From: Paludibacterium purpuratum
GTDB lineage: Bacteria; Pseudomonadota; Gammaproteobacteria; Burkholderiales; Chromobacteriaceae
Reading direction: 5' to 3'
NCBI RefSeq assembly: GCF_004363805.1
Contig: NZ_SNZP01000018.1
Span: forward strand, 1-64,000
DNA: 64,000 nt
In this document: in pieces, positions 16,205-25,140 of the stretch
Position numbering within the stretch: position 1 is the stretch's first letter
How the letters are laid out: every line of letters begins with the position of its first letter
The notes under the pieces: model-generated
Databases searched by the model: none
What the model saw: the letters and a program-made list of their open reading frames with translations, nothing else
Told to the model about the DNA's origin: nothing
Made by a program: the position numbers and the translations under genes

Positions 16205-17445
16205 TTGCCGGTGACGCTATAAAGCGGCTCAAACACCCATTCGTACAAGCGGCGAGTTTCCAACATGATATCGCCTGTGACGCGCATTGACGGCAGTAGT
16301 GGGGTTTCCTTGCCGTAGGCGAGAATGGTGGGCTTCTGCAGCGCGACACGGATGCGATATAGCGGTTCCGTCATTTGGCTCAACGCCTGGATTTCCCCGG
16401 CCAACAGGGCGGTGCGTGCCACTTCGGTCACGGTGCCGTCGACATGGCCGAATTTTTGGTACGGAAACGCTTCCAGCCGTAGTTTGACGCGCGCACCCGG
16501 TTGGATGAAGCCGATCGCTTTGCTGGGGGCGAATAACTGCGCCTCCAGCGGTGCCTGCTGGGGGATCAATATGGCCATCGGGCGCAAGGGAGTGACGCTG
16601 GTGCCCGGCTGGGCGGCAATCGCAGTGACGCGTCCGGCTTCGGGGGCGACGACGAGCAGTTCGCGCAGCACTTCGTTCTCTAGCAGTGCCTGCTGCACGG
16701 CCTGTGTGCCGCGCCGGAGCTCCGCCTGCTGGGTTGCCTGCCGTAGCGGTAGCGTGCGCTGTTGCGCGGCGAGCTCTGCTTTTTCGCGCTGCAGCGTGAC
16801 CAACGTGCGTGCAAGCGTGGAGACCCGCTGGGCGACCTCCAGCCGCTCCACTTCCCTTTGTTGCAATTGCAACGGCGAGACGAAGCCCGCCTCGGCGAGC
16901 TGCCGATAGCGCTGCATGGTTTGGCGCGCCAGATCCAATCGCTGACGCGATAACGCCAGTTCGTGCCCCGCCTGGGCGATTTCCCGCGCCAAGAGTTGCA
17001 AGCGCAGCGACATATCTTGCGTTTGCAACTTCAGTAGATCCTGGTGCTGCCGCATGCTGTGCTCGAACGAGTGCAGCCGAGCGAGCAGTGTTTCGGCGAT
17101 TTTTCCCTGTGCCGGCCCCGATTCGCCGTGGCGTTCGCCGCTGACCGAGAACAAGCGTTGGCCTTTTTGCACCAACGCCCCCTCCTGCACATGACGTTGG
17201 GTCACGGTGCCGGATTGGGCGGCGTAGAGGCGCAGTACTTCGCTGGCAGGCAGGATATAGCCGTCCACGGTGACGCGCCGGGTATAGTTGCCCCACGTCA
17301 GGTAGGCCGCCGTCATGGTGGCGAGCGACGCGAACAGATAAGCCAGCGCGCCGGTTTTGAACGACAACGCCACCGATACCGGCCCCAACAATTGATCGGC
17401 TTGCCCATCAATCGCTTCTTGGCGAAATAGCGTGTCTTCGTTCAT
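16198..17445 (-). CDS. HlyD-family periplasmic adaptor of the C39 exporter
   Basis: This 415-residue protein has one N-terminal membrane helix (about 30-50), a split lipoyl/barrel-sandwich domain (YILPASEVLR..., VQEGALVQKGQRLF) around a long alpha-helical hairpin (about 110-270), and a C-terminal beta-barrel region. It matches CvaA/HlyD-type adaptors that connect the inner-membrane ABC exporter with an outer-membrane TolC-like duct. It is translated just ahead of the exporter and overlaps it. The 177-base leader upstream (17446-17622) contains a short perfect stem CACGGCG/CGCCGTG (17475-17490) but no gene that I can support. Confidence 0.9.
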   Translation of the reverse strand: MNEDTLFRQEAIDGQADQLLGPVSVALSFKTGALAYLFASLATMTAAYLTWGNYTRRVTVDGYILPASEVLRLYAAQSGTVTQRHVQEGALVQKGQRLFSVSGERHGESGPAQGKIAETLLARLHSFEHSMRQHQDLLKLQTQDMSLRLQLLAREIAQAGHELALSRQRLDLARQTMQRYRQLAEAGFVSPLQLQQREVERLEVAQRVSTLARTLVTLQREKAELAAQQRTLPLRQATQQAELRRGTQAVQQALLENEVLRELLVVAPEAGRVTAIAAQPGTSVTPLRPMAILIPQQAPLEAQLFAPSKAIGFIQPGARVKLRLEAFPYQKFGHVDGTVTEVARTALLAGEIQALSQMTEPLYRIRVALQKPTILAYGKETPLLPSMRVTGDIMLETRRLYEWVFEPLYSVTGKW

Positions 17446-17622
17446 CGCGCTCCAGGGGGGGCTTGGTGTTTGGGCACGGCGAGCGCCGTGAAGGCAAACA
17501 GCTTGCCGCGCAGCACGAGTTTGAAGAAGAGGAAATAAGGTCGTTGAAGCTGGGGAAAGTTCTTCTAAGGTTAGCGCTTTAATGGACGTTTCTGGCGGTG
17601 CGGCGTCATCGCCTCATGGCAG

Positions 17623-17838
17623 TTAGAAGGGTCGGATCAAGGCAAAACGCGGCATCTCGCCCTCTGGGCCTGTCACGGTTTCGTTGAACATGGCCTGAGG
17701 GCGGGCCCACAGGCCGTATTCGCCGTATAACGCGCGGTACATGACCAGCGGCTCTTCGGTTTCCGAGTGGCGGGCGATGCCGAGCACTTCATAGAGCTGG
17801 CCCTTGTAGTGACGATAAATGCCGGGAATGGGGTGCAT
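17623..17838 (-). CDS. DUF1653 family protein
   Basis: This 71-residue protein has the DUF1653 pattern: an N-terminal PGIYRHYKGQLYEV segment, then a central ARHSETEEPLVMYRALYGE and a C-terminal PRF. Proteins of this family are small single-domain beta-rich proteins of unknown function, common in proteobacteria. It ends the minus-strand pair with the HD-GYP-like gene, 4 bases downstream of that gene's stop, which suggests cotranscription. Confidence 0.85.
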   Translation of the reverse strand: MHPIPGIYRHYKGQLYEVLGIARHSETEEPLVMYRALYGEYGLWARPQAMFNETVTGPEGEMPRFALIRPF

Positions 17839-17842
17839 GGGT

Positions 17843-18877
17843 TTAACGCCAGTATTGAGAGAATAACGGCAGGTAGCGCGCTTCGACGCGCATGCTTAAT
17901 GCGGATTTTACATGATAACCCGGTAATGAGGTGTCGATCGGTTGGTTCGGGGTGCGAATCGGCACCACCAGGGGCGTGGTGGCGCTCGAACCGTTCTTGA
18001 TGACCAAGGCTCTGTCGAAGTTTTCCAATTCGACGAAGCTGCCGGGCGGGTAGATGCCGAGGATCTTGACGATCTGGGCGATGTTGGCGGGGTCGAACGC
18101 TTCGCCGTGTCCGGCGTAAATAGAAGCCAAGGCGACTTTGGGCGCGATGCTGTTGCGATAGGTGCGCGTCATGAGTTTTGCGGTGACGACGTCGATTAAG
18201 TGCAGTAGCTGTGCCAAGGGTGGAATGTCCGTCTCGCCGATGTCAAAGGGGTAGCCGCGGCCATCCCTGCGCTGGTGATGCATGATGACTGTACTGTGCC
18301 AGAGCGCATCGTCGATGCTGGCTTCGCGCAGCATGGCGGAACTGAGCAGCGGATGGATGTCGAGCACTTGGCGTTGCATGGTGCTGGGTGGGCCGTCCTG
18401 GCTGGCCATCTGGTTTTGCACATCGACCGAACCCAGATTCATGGTCAGCGCCGCGCCGATCAGGATGTTCTTTTCCTGTGCGGGCATGGCCAGGCTGTCG
18501 GCCATGCGCGCGGCGAGCAAGGCGCAATTGACGCTATGGTGTGCGGTGTATTGGCTGTGAGGCGTGAGCAGGATGGCCGCTACGCAACCGTCGGGCGACT
18601 GCTGCACCATCTGGACGATGTGCGCGATCATCGCCTGTAGCAGTTGGCGGGAGTCGTCCAGGCGGATGAAATGGCCGAGTATGCCGCCCAGGCAGCGGGC
18701 GAGATGTTGTGTCGCCTGCAGGGGCGCCGTCTCCAGTGGGGGGAGGTTGGTCGGTAGTGGCGCGTCGTTGCCGGCGAGCAAGGTGGCGCGGTATTTGTCG
18801 TTGAGTCGGTAGACGAACTCCGCGTCTTCCACCAGTCGGTGCATGGTGAATAGATTGGACGGCAAGTTGAGCCCCAA
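17843..18877 (-). CDS. HD-GYP-type protein with degenerate metal site
   Basis: This 344-residue protein has an N-terminal region of about 110 residues without a recognised domain, then an HD-GYP-like region (about 111-270). Recognisable pieces are HHSVNCALLA, HPLLSS (175-180) and HHQRRDGRGYP (200-210), which contains the GYP tripeptide. The key HD..GK segment reads MN..GS (residues 146-150), so the metal-binding His-Asp pair is lost and hydrolysis of cyclic di-GMP is doubtful. It may act as a binding or scaffolding protein; this is inference. It is followed by the DUF1653 gene. Confidence 0.82.
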   Translation of the reverse strand: MGLNLPSNLFTMHRLVEDAEFVYRLNDKYRATLLAGNDAPLPTNLPPLETAPLQATQHLARCLGGILGHFIRLDDSRQLLQAMIAHIVQMVQQSPDGCVAAILLTPHSQYTAHHSVNCALLAARMADSLAMPAQEKNILIGAALTMNLGSVDVQNQMASQDGPPSTMQRQVLDIHPLLSSAMLREASIDDALWHSTVIMHHQRRDGRGYPFDIGETDIPPLAQLLHLIDVVTAKLMTRTYRNSIAPKVALASIYAGHGEAFDPANIAQIVKILGIYPPGSFVELENFDRALVIKNGSSATTPLVVPIRTPNQPIDTSLPGYHVKSALSMRVEARYLPLFSQYWR

Positions 18878-19024
18878 GAGCCTCTCCCGCTGTAATTGTC
18901 CTTCACTTTATAGTCAATGGCGGCGCCGGGCGCACGCGCCGCAAGGGCGGTGTAACGGTTTTTCTCGCGCGGGCAGGGGGAGCGGGTACAATCTGCGCCT
19001 GGTTGCGATCTGGAAGTCCTTGTC

Positions 19025-20011
19025 ATGGAAGTGATCTTGGCCCCGATGGAGGGGTTGGTGGATGCCGTGATGCGCGATGTGCTGACGCGCATGGGCGGCA
19101 TCGATTTGTGCGTAACCGAATTTGTGCGGGTGACCAGCTCTCTGCTGCCCGAGCGCACCTGGCTGCGTCTGGCGCCCGAGCTTGCGCATGGTGCGCGCAC
19201 CCGCGCCGGTACGCCGGTACATGTCCAACTGCTGGGGAGCGACCCCGCCTGTCTGGCCGACAATGCCGCCCGCGCGGTCGAACTGGGTGCGCCGGCCATC
19301 GATCTGAATTTCGGTTGTCCGGCCAAGAGCGTCAATCGCCATCGTGGCGGCGCGATACTGCTCAACGAACCCGAACTGCTGGGCGAAATCGTGCGGGCGG
19401 TGCGTCAGGCGCTACCGCCGGCAGTGCCTGTCAGCGCCAAAATGCGGTTGGGTTACGACGATAAAATGCGTGCGCTGGATTGCGCCCGCGCGTTGGCCTC
19501 GGGTGGCGCGTCACGCTTGACGGTGCATGCACGCACCAAGGTCGAGGGCTATCGGCCGCCGGCGCATTGGGATTGGGTGGCGCGCATCCGCGAGGCGGTG
19601 GCTATTCCGGTGGTGGCCAACGGCGAGGTCTGGACCTTGGCGGATTACGACGCTATCCGCCAGATCAGCGGCTGCGAACGGGTGATGATCGGTCGCGGCC
19701 TGATCGCCAGGCCCGATCTGGCGGCACGTATTGCGGCGCGCGCTCGCGGCGAGGCGCCGGCACCGATGCGCTGGGCGGATTTTTTGCCTTGGCTGTTGGA
19801 TTTCCTGCGCCAGTGCCGGGCCTGCGGCGAAGGGTCGACCTATCCGGCTGCGCGGCTCAAGCAGTGGCTCGGTCAGCTCAAGCGCGGTTTTCCCGAGGCG
19901 GCGATGTTGTTCGAGCAGTTGCGTCCGCTACGCGAGGCCAGTGCGCTGGAGTCGGCGCTGCTGGCGGCGTGTGCGGCGGAGGGGGCGACGCTAGCGTCCC
20001 AGCCAGGCTAG
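19025..20011 (+). CDS. dusC: tRNA-dihydrouridine synthase, DusC type
   Basis: This 328-residue FMN enzyme reduces a uridine of tRNA (U16 in the DusC class) to dihydrouridine. Visible motifs are [14 protein letters not shown] at the N-terminus, [22 protein letters not shown] with the catalytic Cys, [15 protein letters not shown] and the FMN-phosphate loop [11 protein letters not shown]. The short C-terminal helical domain (about 240-328) fits DusC better than DusA or DusB. The 3' end overlaps the convergent MFS gene by 21 bases. Confidence 0.92.
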   Translation: MEVILAPMEGLVDAVMRDVLTRMGGIDLCVTEFVRVTSSLLPERTWLRLAPELAHGARTRAGTPVHVQLLGSDPACLADNAARAVELGAPAIDLNFGCPAKSVNRHRGGAILLNEPELLGEIVRAVRQALPPAVPVSAKMRLGYDDKMRALDCARALASGGASRLTVHARTKVEGYRPPAHWDWVARIREAVAIPVVANGEVWTLADYDAIRQISGCERVMIGRGLIARPDLAARIAARARGEAPAPMRWADFLPWLLDFLRQCRACGEGSTYPAARLKQWLGQLKRGFPEAAMLFEQLRPLREASALESALLAACAAEGATLASQPG

Positions 20012-21289
20012 GCGCGTTTTCCAGATAATGGGTGCGCCGCGCACCAGCAAGGCGAGTGCCAGTACGTTGATGAGCGAGACGGCCAAGAACAGCATGGCGA
20101 TGTTGTGCAACCAGCCCAACAGCAGCGCACTGGCCAAGGCGGCGGCCACCATGTAAAAGCCGTTGATGATGTTGTTCGCCGCCACGGCTTGCGAGCGAAA
20201 TGCGTCTGGGCTCGCGGTTTGCAGCCAAGTGTAGAGCGGCACGGTGAAGAAGCCGCCGAAAAAACCCAGGCATGCCAAGTCGACGATGTGGTGCCAATTG
20301 CCGCCGCTTTGCACGAAGGTGGCAATGTCGAGCAGGGCGCCGCGATAGAGCGGCAGGGCGCCAAGCGCCAGGTCGGTGCCGGCGACGGTCATGCCCAGGC
20401 TGCCTGCCAGAACCAGTCCTAGTTGCAAGCGGCCGCGCGACAGCTTGGCGCACAGCACCGAGCCTGCGCCGATGCCGACCGAGAACACAGCCAGTAGCAG
20501 TGTGTAGACATCGGCGTTGCCGCCCAGATGCAGTCGGGTGAAGGTGGGCAGTTGTGTGGTATAGACTGCGCCCATCAGCCAGAACCAGGAAATTCCCAGA
20601 ATGGCCGAACGGACACCGTCGATGCGCCATGCGCTGCGCACCAATCGGCTGCTGTCGGCCACAACGTTGAGCGATAGTTTCAGATGCTGCGCCGTCGGCG
20701 GCGCCGGTGGCATGGCGCGGCTGAAGCCATAACCTGTTAGGGCGGTGGCGAGCGTGATCGCGGTGGCGGCCAGCGGGCCGTGGTGCATCATCAGGCTGCC
20801 GATGATCTGGCCGAACAGAATCGCCAGAAATGTGCCCATTTCGATCAGACCGTTGCCGCCGACCAGTTCGTGGCTGTTGAGATATTGTGGCAGTACCGAA
20901 TATTTCAGCGGACCGAAAAAGGTCGAATGCGTGCCCATCAAGAACAATGCGCCGAGCAGCATGGGCGTCGAGTGCAAGAATAGCCCCGCGCCGGTGAGTA
21001 GCATGATGCCGACTTCCGCCAGCTTCACCACCCTTGCGATGCGCGCCTTGTCGAAGCATTCCGAGACTTTGCCGGCCGTGGCCGAGAATAGGAAAAACGG
21101 CAAGATGAAGATCCCGGCGGCCAGGTTGACCAACTGTTCGGCCGGTAGGCCGAGAAATGACAAACCGTAATAGCTGATCAATACCACCACGGCTGTGCGC
21201 AGCAGGTTGTCGTTGAAAGCCCCCATGAATTGGGTGCCAAACAGGGGCAGAAAGCGACGAGTAACGAAAAAGTCAAAACCGGCTTGCAC
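19991..21289 (-). CDS. MFS transporter, LplT-like
   Basis: This is a 12-helix major-facilitator protein of about 432 residues. The N-terminal motif [18 protein letters not shown], with the Asn-Asp pair in helix 1, and the segment [13 protein letters not shown] are typical of the LplT lysophospholipid-flippase branch. I choose the GTG at 21289 because AGGAG lies 9 bases upstream and translation then begins directly before FDFFVTRR; upstream in-frame ATGs would run into ccoS. No aas acyltransferase/ligase partner is adjacent, so lysophospholipid transport is only the best guess. Confidence 0.82.
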   Translation of the reverse strand: MQAGFDFFVTRRFLPLFGTQFMGAFNDNLLRTAVVVLISYYGLSFLGLPAEQLVNLAAGIFILPFFLFSATAGKVSECFDKARIARVVKLAEVGIMLLTGAGLFLHSTPMLLGALFLMGTHSTFFGPLKYSVLPQYLNSHELVGGNGLIEMGTFLAILFGQIIGSLMMHHGPLAATAITLATALTGYGFSRAMPPAPPTAQHLKLSLNVVADSSRLVRSAWRIDGVRSAILGISWFWLMGAVYTTQLPTFTRLHLGGNADVYTLLLAVFSVGIGAGSVLCAKLSRGRLQLGLVLAGSLGMTVAGTDLALGALPLYRGALLDIATFVQSGGNWHHIVDLACLGFFGGFFTVPLYTWLQTASPDAFRSQAVAANNIINGFYMVAAALASALLLGWLHNIAMLFLAVSLINVLALALLVRGAPIIWKTRLAWLGR

Positions 21290-21312
21290 GTGAGCGGGCT
21301 CCTGGGCTGAGT

Positions 21313-21489
21313 TTAGGGATGGTTGTCGCGTTCTTCTTGCTGGTCGACGTTGTCGTCGTCCATCAATATGCGGTGCGCCGGGCCTTCCATATCGTCGAAC
21401 TGGCCGTTCCGCGTCGCCCACCAGAAAATCAGGCCGATGACGAAGGTCAGTACGATGCTCAGCGGAATCAGCAAGTACAGGCTTTCCAT
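21313..21489 (-). CDS. ccoS: Cytochrome cbb3 oxidase maturation protein CcoS
   Basis: This 58-residue protein begins MESLYLLIPLSIVLTF with one membrane helix, continues LIFWWATRNGQFDDMEG and ends in a charged tail. The FWW..(K/R)NGQFDD(M/L)EGPA pattern is diagnostic of CcoS (FixS). It is needed for copper/haem insertion into cbb3-type oxidase. Its start overlaps the ccoI stop (TGATG), the usual ccoI-ccoS arrangement. The oxidase genes ccoNOQP are not in this window. Confidence 0.9.
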   Translation of the reverse strand: MESLYLLIPLSIVLTFVIGLIFWWATRNGQFDDMEGPAHRILMDDDNVDQQEERDNHP

Positions 21490-23918
21490 CAGGCTTTCCT
21501 CTCGATCAATCTCAGCGCGTTGGAGACGACTAGTAGCGAGCTGGTCGCCATGCCGAGGCTTGCCAGCCAGGGGGTGACGTGACCGCTGACGGCCAACGGC
21601 AGCGCTACCAGATTATAGGCGGCGGCCCACCACAAGTTTTGCCGAATGATGCGCTGCGTTTTTTTGGCGACGCGCCAGGTTTGTGCGATTAGATTCAGAT
21701 TGTCGTCGATCAGTACCATGTCGCCGCTGGCGCGGGCGACGTCGGTGCCGCCGCCCATGGCGATGGAGAGATCGGCGCGCGCCAGTACGGGGGCATCGTT
21801 GATGCCGTCGCCGACCATCAGGATCCGTGCGCCGGCGGCTTGCAGTCCGGCGACATGGTCGAGCTTTTCCTGGGGGGTGGCGGCGGCGCGCCAGTGTGCG
21901 ATGCCGAGTTGCCGGGCCAGCCGGGCGACCGCACCTTCGCCGTCGCCGCTTAGTAAATGAATGCGCAGGCCGAGCCGCGCCAGGGTGTCGACGGTTTGGG
22001 CGGCCTCGGGACGCGCTTGGTCGCCGATGGCGAAGCGTGCCGCCAGGCCGTGCCGGTTGCCGAGCCAGATCAGCGAGCTGCCGGTTTGCCAGTCGTCGGT
22101 TTCGGGCGTGCGGCCCGTTAACTCGGCGATAAATTCGGCTTGCCCGAGACGCCAAGTTTCGCCGTCCACCATGCCCTCGACGCCGCGACCGGGATAATTG
22201 CGTAGCGCCGCGGCGGCATGCGGCGCCACCGCGCCGGCCAATAATGCGCGCGCCAACGGGTGCTCGCTGCCGGTCTCGAGCTGTTGCGCCAGCGCGAGTG
22301 CCGTGTCCTCGCTCAAATCCGGTCGATATGTCTGCATGGCCAGCAATTGCATATCGCCGTCGGTCAGTGTGCCGGTTTTATCGAACACCACGTCGGTAAT
22401 GCGCCCCATGGTTTCCAGCGCGTGTCCGCGGGTGACCAGTACCCCCATGTGCGCCAGCCTGCCGCCCGCCGCCGTGAGTGCGGCCGGCGTCGCCAACGAC
22501 AGGGCGCAGGGGCACGAAACCACCAGAACGGCCACCATGATCCATAAGGCGCGCGAGGGTTCGATGAACTCCCAGGCCGCGAAGCTCAGTGCGGCCGTGA
22601 TGAGCAGTAGGGCAACGAACAGACTGGCGAAACGGTCGGCCAGCACCGCCAGACGCGGCTTTTGCGCCAACGCCTGATCCAGTAGGCGTGCAATGGCGGC
22701 TAGTCGGGTGTTCGGACCCGTATCGGTGATGCGGACCACCAGCGGACCGGTCAGATTGACGCTGCCGGCGATCACGGGGCTATCGATGTGTTTGTCTACC
22801 GGCCTGCTCTCTCCGGTTAGTAGCGATTCGTTGCTGGCGCTGATACCGTCGAGCACCATGCCGTCGACCGGAATGGTTTCGCCTGGGCGCACCAAGAGCG
22901 TCATGCCGGGCTCGAGCATGCTGACGGCGATCTCTTCTGTTTGGCGTGTCGTCGGCCATTCGGAGAGCCTGTGCGCGAATGCCGGAATCAGTTTGACCAG
23001 GCTTTCCAGTGCCTCGCCGGCCTTGCGGCGCGCCATGCCTTCGAGGTAGCGGCCGCCGAGCAGCAGGAAAACGAACATCGACACCGAGTCGAAGTACACG
23101 CCCTGGGCGATGTGGTTGAACAGTGCCCAGCTACTGGCGCCGAAGGCCGTCAGGATGCCGATGGCCACCGGCGTGTCCATGCCGACGCGGCGCGCTTGCA
23201 GATCGCGCCATGCGCCGCGGTAGAACGGCAGTGCCGAGTACAGCATCACCGGCAGGGTCAGCAGGAAGCTGGCCCAGTGCAGCATCCACAGAAAGCGCGG
23301 CTCGATTTCGTTGACTTGCGCCACATAGATCGGCACGGCGTACATCATGACCTGCATCATCGACAAACCGGCCACCCAAAGGCGGTTTATCGCTCGCTTC
23401 CGTTCCTTTTGCTGTAGTGCTTCCTGGCGCGCACTATCGTAAGGATGGGCGCGGTAGCCGATGCGGGTCACGGCCCCGAGGATGTCGGACAGCCGCAGTC
23501 GCGCGTTGTCCCAGCGCACCCGGGCGCGGTGCGAGGTGTAGTTGATGTCGACCGACAGCGCGCCTGGCAGGCGCAGCAATTGTTGTTCGACTAGCCAGAC
23601 GCAGGCAGCGCAAGTGATGCCCTCGAGCATCAGGGCCGCCTCGCGCACATTGTCCGGCTCTGCGCGCACGAACGATTGTTGCAGTGCCTCGTCGTCGTAC
23701 AGGGCGATCTGCTGCATCACTTCCGGCGGGAGCGGCTGAGCTTGCTGACCCGAGGCCTCGCGATGGCGGTAATAGTCGCCCAGGCCGGCGTCGAAAATGG
23801 CTTGCGCCACCGACTGGCATCCGGCGCAGCAGGCGGGGTGCCGACGTGACGACTCGCTGATGGTGAAGTGCGTGTCTGGCGGGACCGGCAGCCCGCAGTG
23901 GAAACAGTGCTCTGTCAT
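21489..23918 (-). CDS. ccoI: Copper-translocating P-type ATPase CcoI (FixI)
   Basis: This 809-residue P1B-type ATPase supplies copper for cbb3 oxidase assembly. An N-terminal Cys-rich stretch (CFHCG.. and CCAGCQ) precedes a heavy-metal domain with GITCAAC. Eight membrane helices follow, with the CPC motif in SCPCALSLATPAAL, the actuator TGES, the phosphorylation site DKTGTLT and the hinge GDGINDAPVL. The N-terminal Cys cluster plus the ccoS neighbour point to CcoI rather than CopA. It is divergent from the oxidoreductase gene at 24002, with an 83-base shared upstream region where I see no clear Fnr box. Confidence 0.94.
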   Translation of the reverse strand: MTEHCFHCGLPVPPDTHFTISESSRRHPACCAGCQSVAQAIFDAGLGDYYRHREASGQQAQPLPPEVMQQIALYDDEALQQSFVRAEPDNVREAALMLEGITCAACVWLVEQQLLRLPGALSVDINYTSHRARVRWDNARLRLSDILGAVTRIGYRAHPYDSARQEALQQKERKRAINRLWVAGLSMMQVMMYAVPIYVAQVNEIEPRFLWMLHWASFLLTLPVMLYSALPFYRGAWRDLQARRVGMDTPVAIGILTAFGASSWALFNHIAQGVYFDSVSMFVFLLLGGRYLEGMARRKAGEALESLVKLIPAFAHRLSEWPTTRQTEEIAVSMLEPGMTLLVRPGETIPVDGMVLDGISASNESLLTGESRPVDKHIDSPVIAGSVNLTGPLVVRITDTGPNTRLAAIARLLDQALAQKPRLAVLADRFASLFVALLLITAALSFAAWEFIEPSRALWIMVAVLVVSCPCALSLATPAALTAAGGRLAHMGVLVTRGHALETMGRITDVVFDKTGTLTDGDMQLLAMQTYRPDLSEDTALALAQQLETGSEHPLARALLAGAVAPHAAAALRNYPGRGVEGMVDGETWRLGQAEFIAELTGRTPETDDWQTGSSLIWLGNRHGLAARFAIGDQARPEAAQTVDTLARLGLRIHLLSGDGEGAVARLARQLGIAHWRAAATPQEKLDHVAGLQAAGARILMVGDGINDAPVLARADLSIAMGGGTDVARASGDMVLIDDNLNLIAQTWRVAKKTQRIIRQNLWWAAAYNLVALPLAVSGHVTPWLASLGMATSSLLVVSNALRLIERKA

Positions 23919-24001
23919 GGCGTGCTATTGTAATGGAATATGATGCGGTTCGCAGGCTCCCTTCCCGGGAACGCCGGCCGCATGCCGCGAACGAGATTAC
24001 T

Positions 24002-24979
24002 ATGTCCATGAAAGCGATTGTCCAGTCCGCGCCCGGCGGCGTGGATACCTTGCGGCTCGATGTCGTCGAGCGCCCTATCCCCCATGAGGGCCAATTGCTG
24101 GTTCGCGTCATGGCGGCCGGTGTCAATCGTGCCGACATCGTACAGCGCGAGGGCCATTATCCGGCGCCGCCCGGGGCGTCGCCGATCCTCGGACTCGAGG
24201 TGGCTGGCATTGTTGAGGAGGTGCGCGGCAGTTCGCATTTCAAGGTCGGCGACGCGGTGTTCGGCTTGGTGCCCGGTGGCGCCTATGCCGAATACGCGGT
24301 GCTCGATTCGGCGCTGGCTATGCCGAAGCCCGAGAGGCTGTCCTGGGTCGAGGCGGCCAGTTTGCCCGAGGCCTGGATGACCGCCTGGTTCAATCTGGTC
24401 GAAATCGGCCGGGTGGTGGAAGGCGAGCGCGTGCTGATCCATGCCGGCGCGAGCGGGGTCGGGGCGGCGGCCATTCAGTTGGCGCGGCTATTGGGGCTTT
24501 CTGTCTTCGCGAGCGCGGGCTCTGCGGACAAAATGGATTTCTGCCGCCGGCTCGGCGCGGAGCAAGTTTACAACTGGCGCGATTTGGATCGTTTTTCGCC
24601 CATGGTGCGGCAGTGGGGTGGGGTGGATCTGATTCTCGATCCGGTCGGCGGCTCCTATCTGGCGGAAAATATCGCCTGCCTGAATCCGGATGGCCGCTTG
24701 ATTTTTATTGGCGTCATGGGCGGAGCGCAGTCGGCGCTCAATTTGGCGCAGGTGCTGATGAAGCGTTTGACGCTACGAGGGTCGACGCTGCGGCCGCAGC
24801 CGCTGGAGGTCAAGGCGCGTCTGGCGGCGGCCATTGTCGAGCATGTTCTGTCGGCGCAGGCGTCGGGGCTTGTCAACGTGACGATCGATTCCGTCTATCC
24901 GCTGGCTGCGGTGGCGGGCGCGCATCTGCACATGGAAAGCAATCGTAACCTGGGCAAAATTATGCTTCAAATGGAATGA
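24002..24979 (+). CDS. NAD(P)H:quinone oxidoreductase-like protein (zinc-free MDR family)
   Basis: This 325-residue member of the medium-chain dehydrogenase superfamily has a GroES-like N-terminal domain (MAAGVNRADIVQREGHYP, GLEVAGIV) and a Rossmann domain with the cofactor loop HAGASGVGAAAIQLAR. No zinc-ligand Cys cluster is seen, and the pattern fits the PIG3/QorA branch that reduces quinones with NADPH. I start at ATG 24002 (MSMKAIV), which fits the family; an upstream in-frame ATG at 23933 would add 23 residues not expected in the family. Confidence 0.88.
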   Translation: MSMKAIVQSAPGGVDTLRLDVVERPIPHEGQLLVRVMAAGVNRADIVQREGHYPAPPGASPILGLEVAGIVEEVRGSSHFKVGDAVFGLVPGGAYAEYAVLDSALAMPKPERLSWVEAASLPEAWMTAWFNLVEIGRVVEGERVLIHAGASGVGAAAIQLARLLGLSVFASAGSADKMDFCRRLGAEQVYNWRDLDRFSPMVRQWGGVDLILDPVGGSYLAENIACLNPDGRLIFIGVMGGAQSALNLAQVLMKRLTLRGSTLRPQPLEVKARLAAAIVEHVLSAQASGLVNVTIDSVYPLAAVAGAHLHMESNRNLGKIMLQME

Positions 24980-25021
24980 CGTTTATGAATTGATGACAAT
25001 GTATTTGCTTTGTTGTACATT

Positions 25022-25103
25022 GTGCTTGGGAGGCCTGTAAGGCTTCTCGAATGACCTGGTTCGGATGAGATGGGGGCGACTGAAAACAGTCGCCCGTTTT
25101 TTT
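25022..25103 (+). ncRNA. Candidate small RNA with intrinsic terminator
   Basis: The 161-base gap between the oxidoreductase and the next gene holds two consecutive hairpins. The first is a stem GGGAGGCCT/AGGCTTCTC (25028-25048) around a 3-base loop, with two G-U pairs. The second is a strong terminator with a T7 run. The spacer between them is unpaired and could be a seed region. The alternative is a plain terminator for the upstream gene plus a chance stem. Promoter-like sequences upstream are poor (TTGATG at 24990, nothing good at the proper distance). Confidence 0.35.
25074..25103 (+). terminator. Rho-independent terminator
   Basis: A perfect 9-base stem GGGCGACTG/CAGTCGCCC encloses AAAA and is followed by G and seven T residues. 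It would end transcription from the oxidoreductase gene and from the candidate small RNA. In the opposite direction it lacks an equally good T run. Confidence 0.88.
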
Positions 25104-25140
25104 GGGCTAGAGGATTCGTTGCGGTTTTAGTGTCCGAGGC

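Noticed and set aside
17475-17490. Perfect stem CACGGCG/CGCCGTG in the leader of the HlyD-type gene as a terminator
   Set aside because: It has a 2-base loop and no T run on either strand, so it is not a convincing terminator.
17446-17622. Upstream extension of the HlyD-type frame containing LTLEELSPAS, similar to a peptide leader
   Set aside because: There is no ATG, GTG or TTG start before it and no double glycine; similarity is too short.
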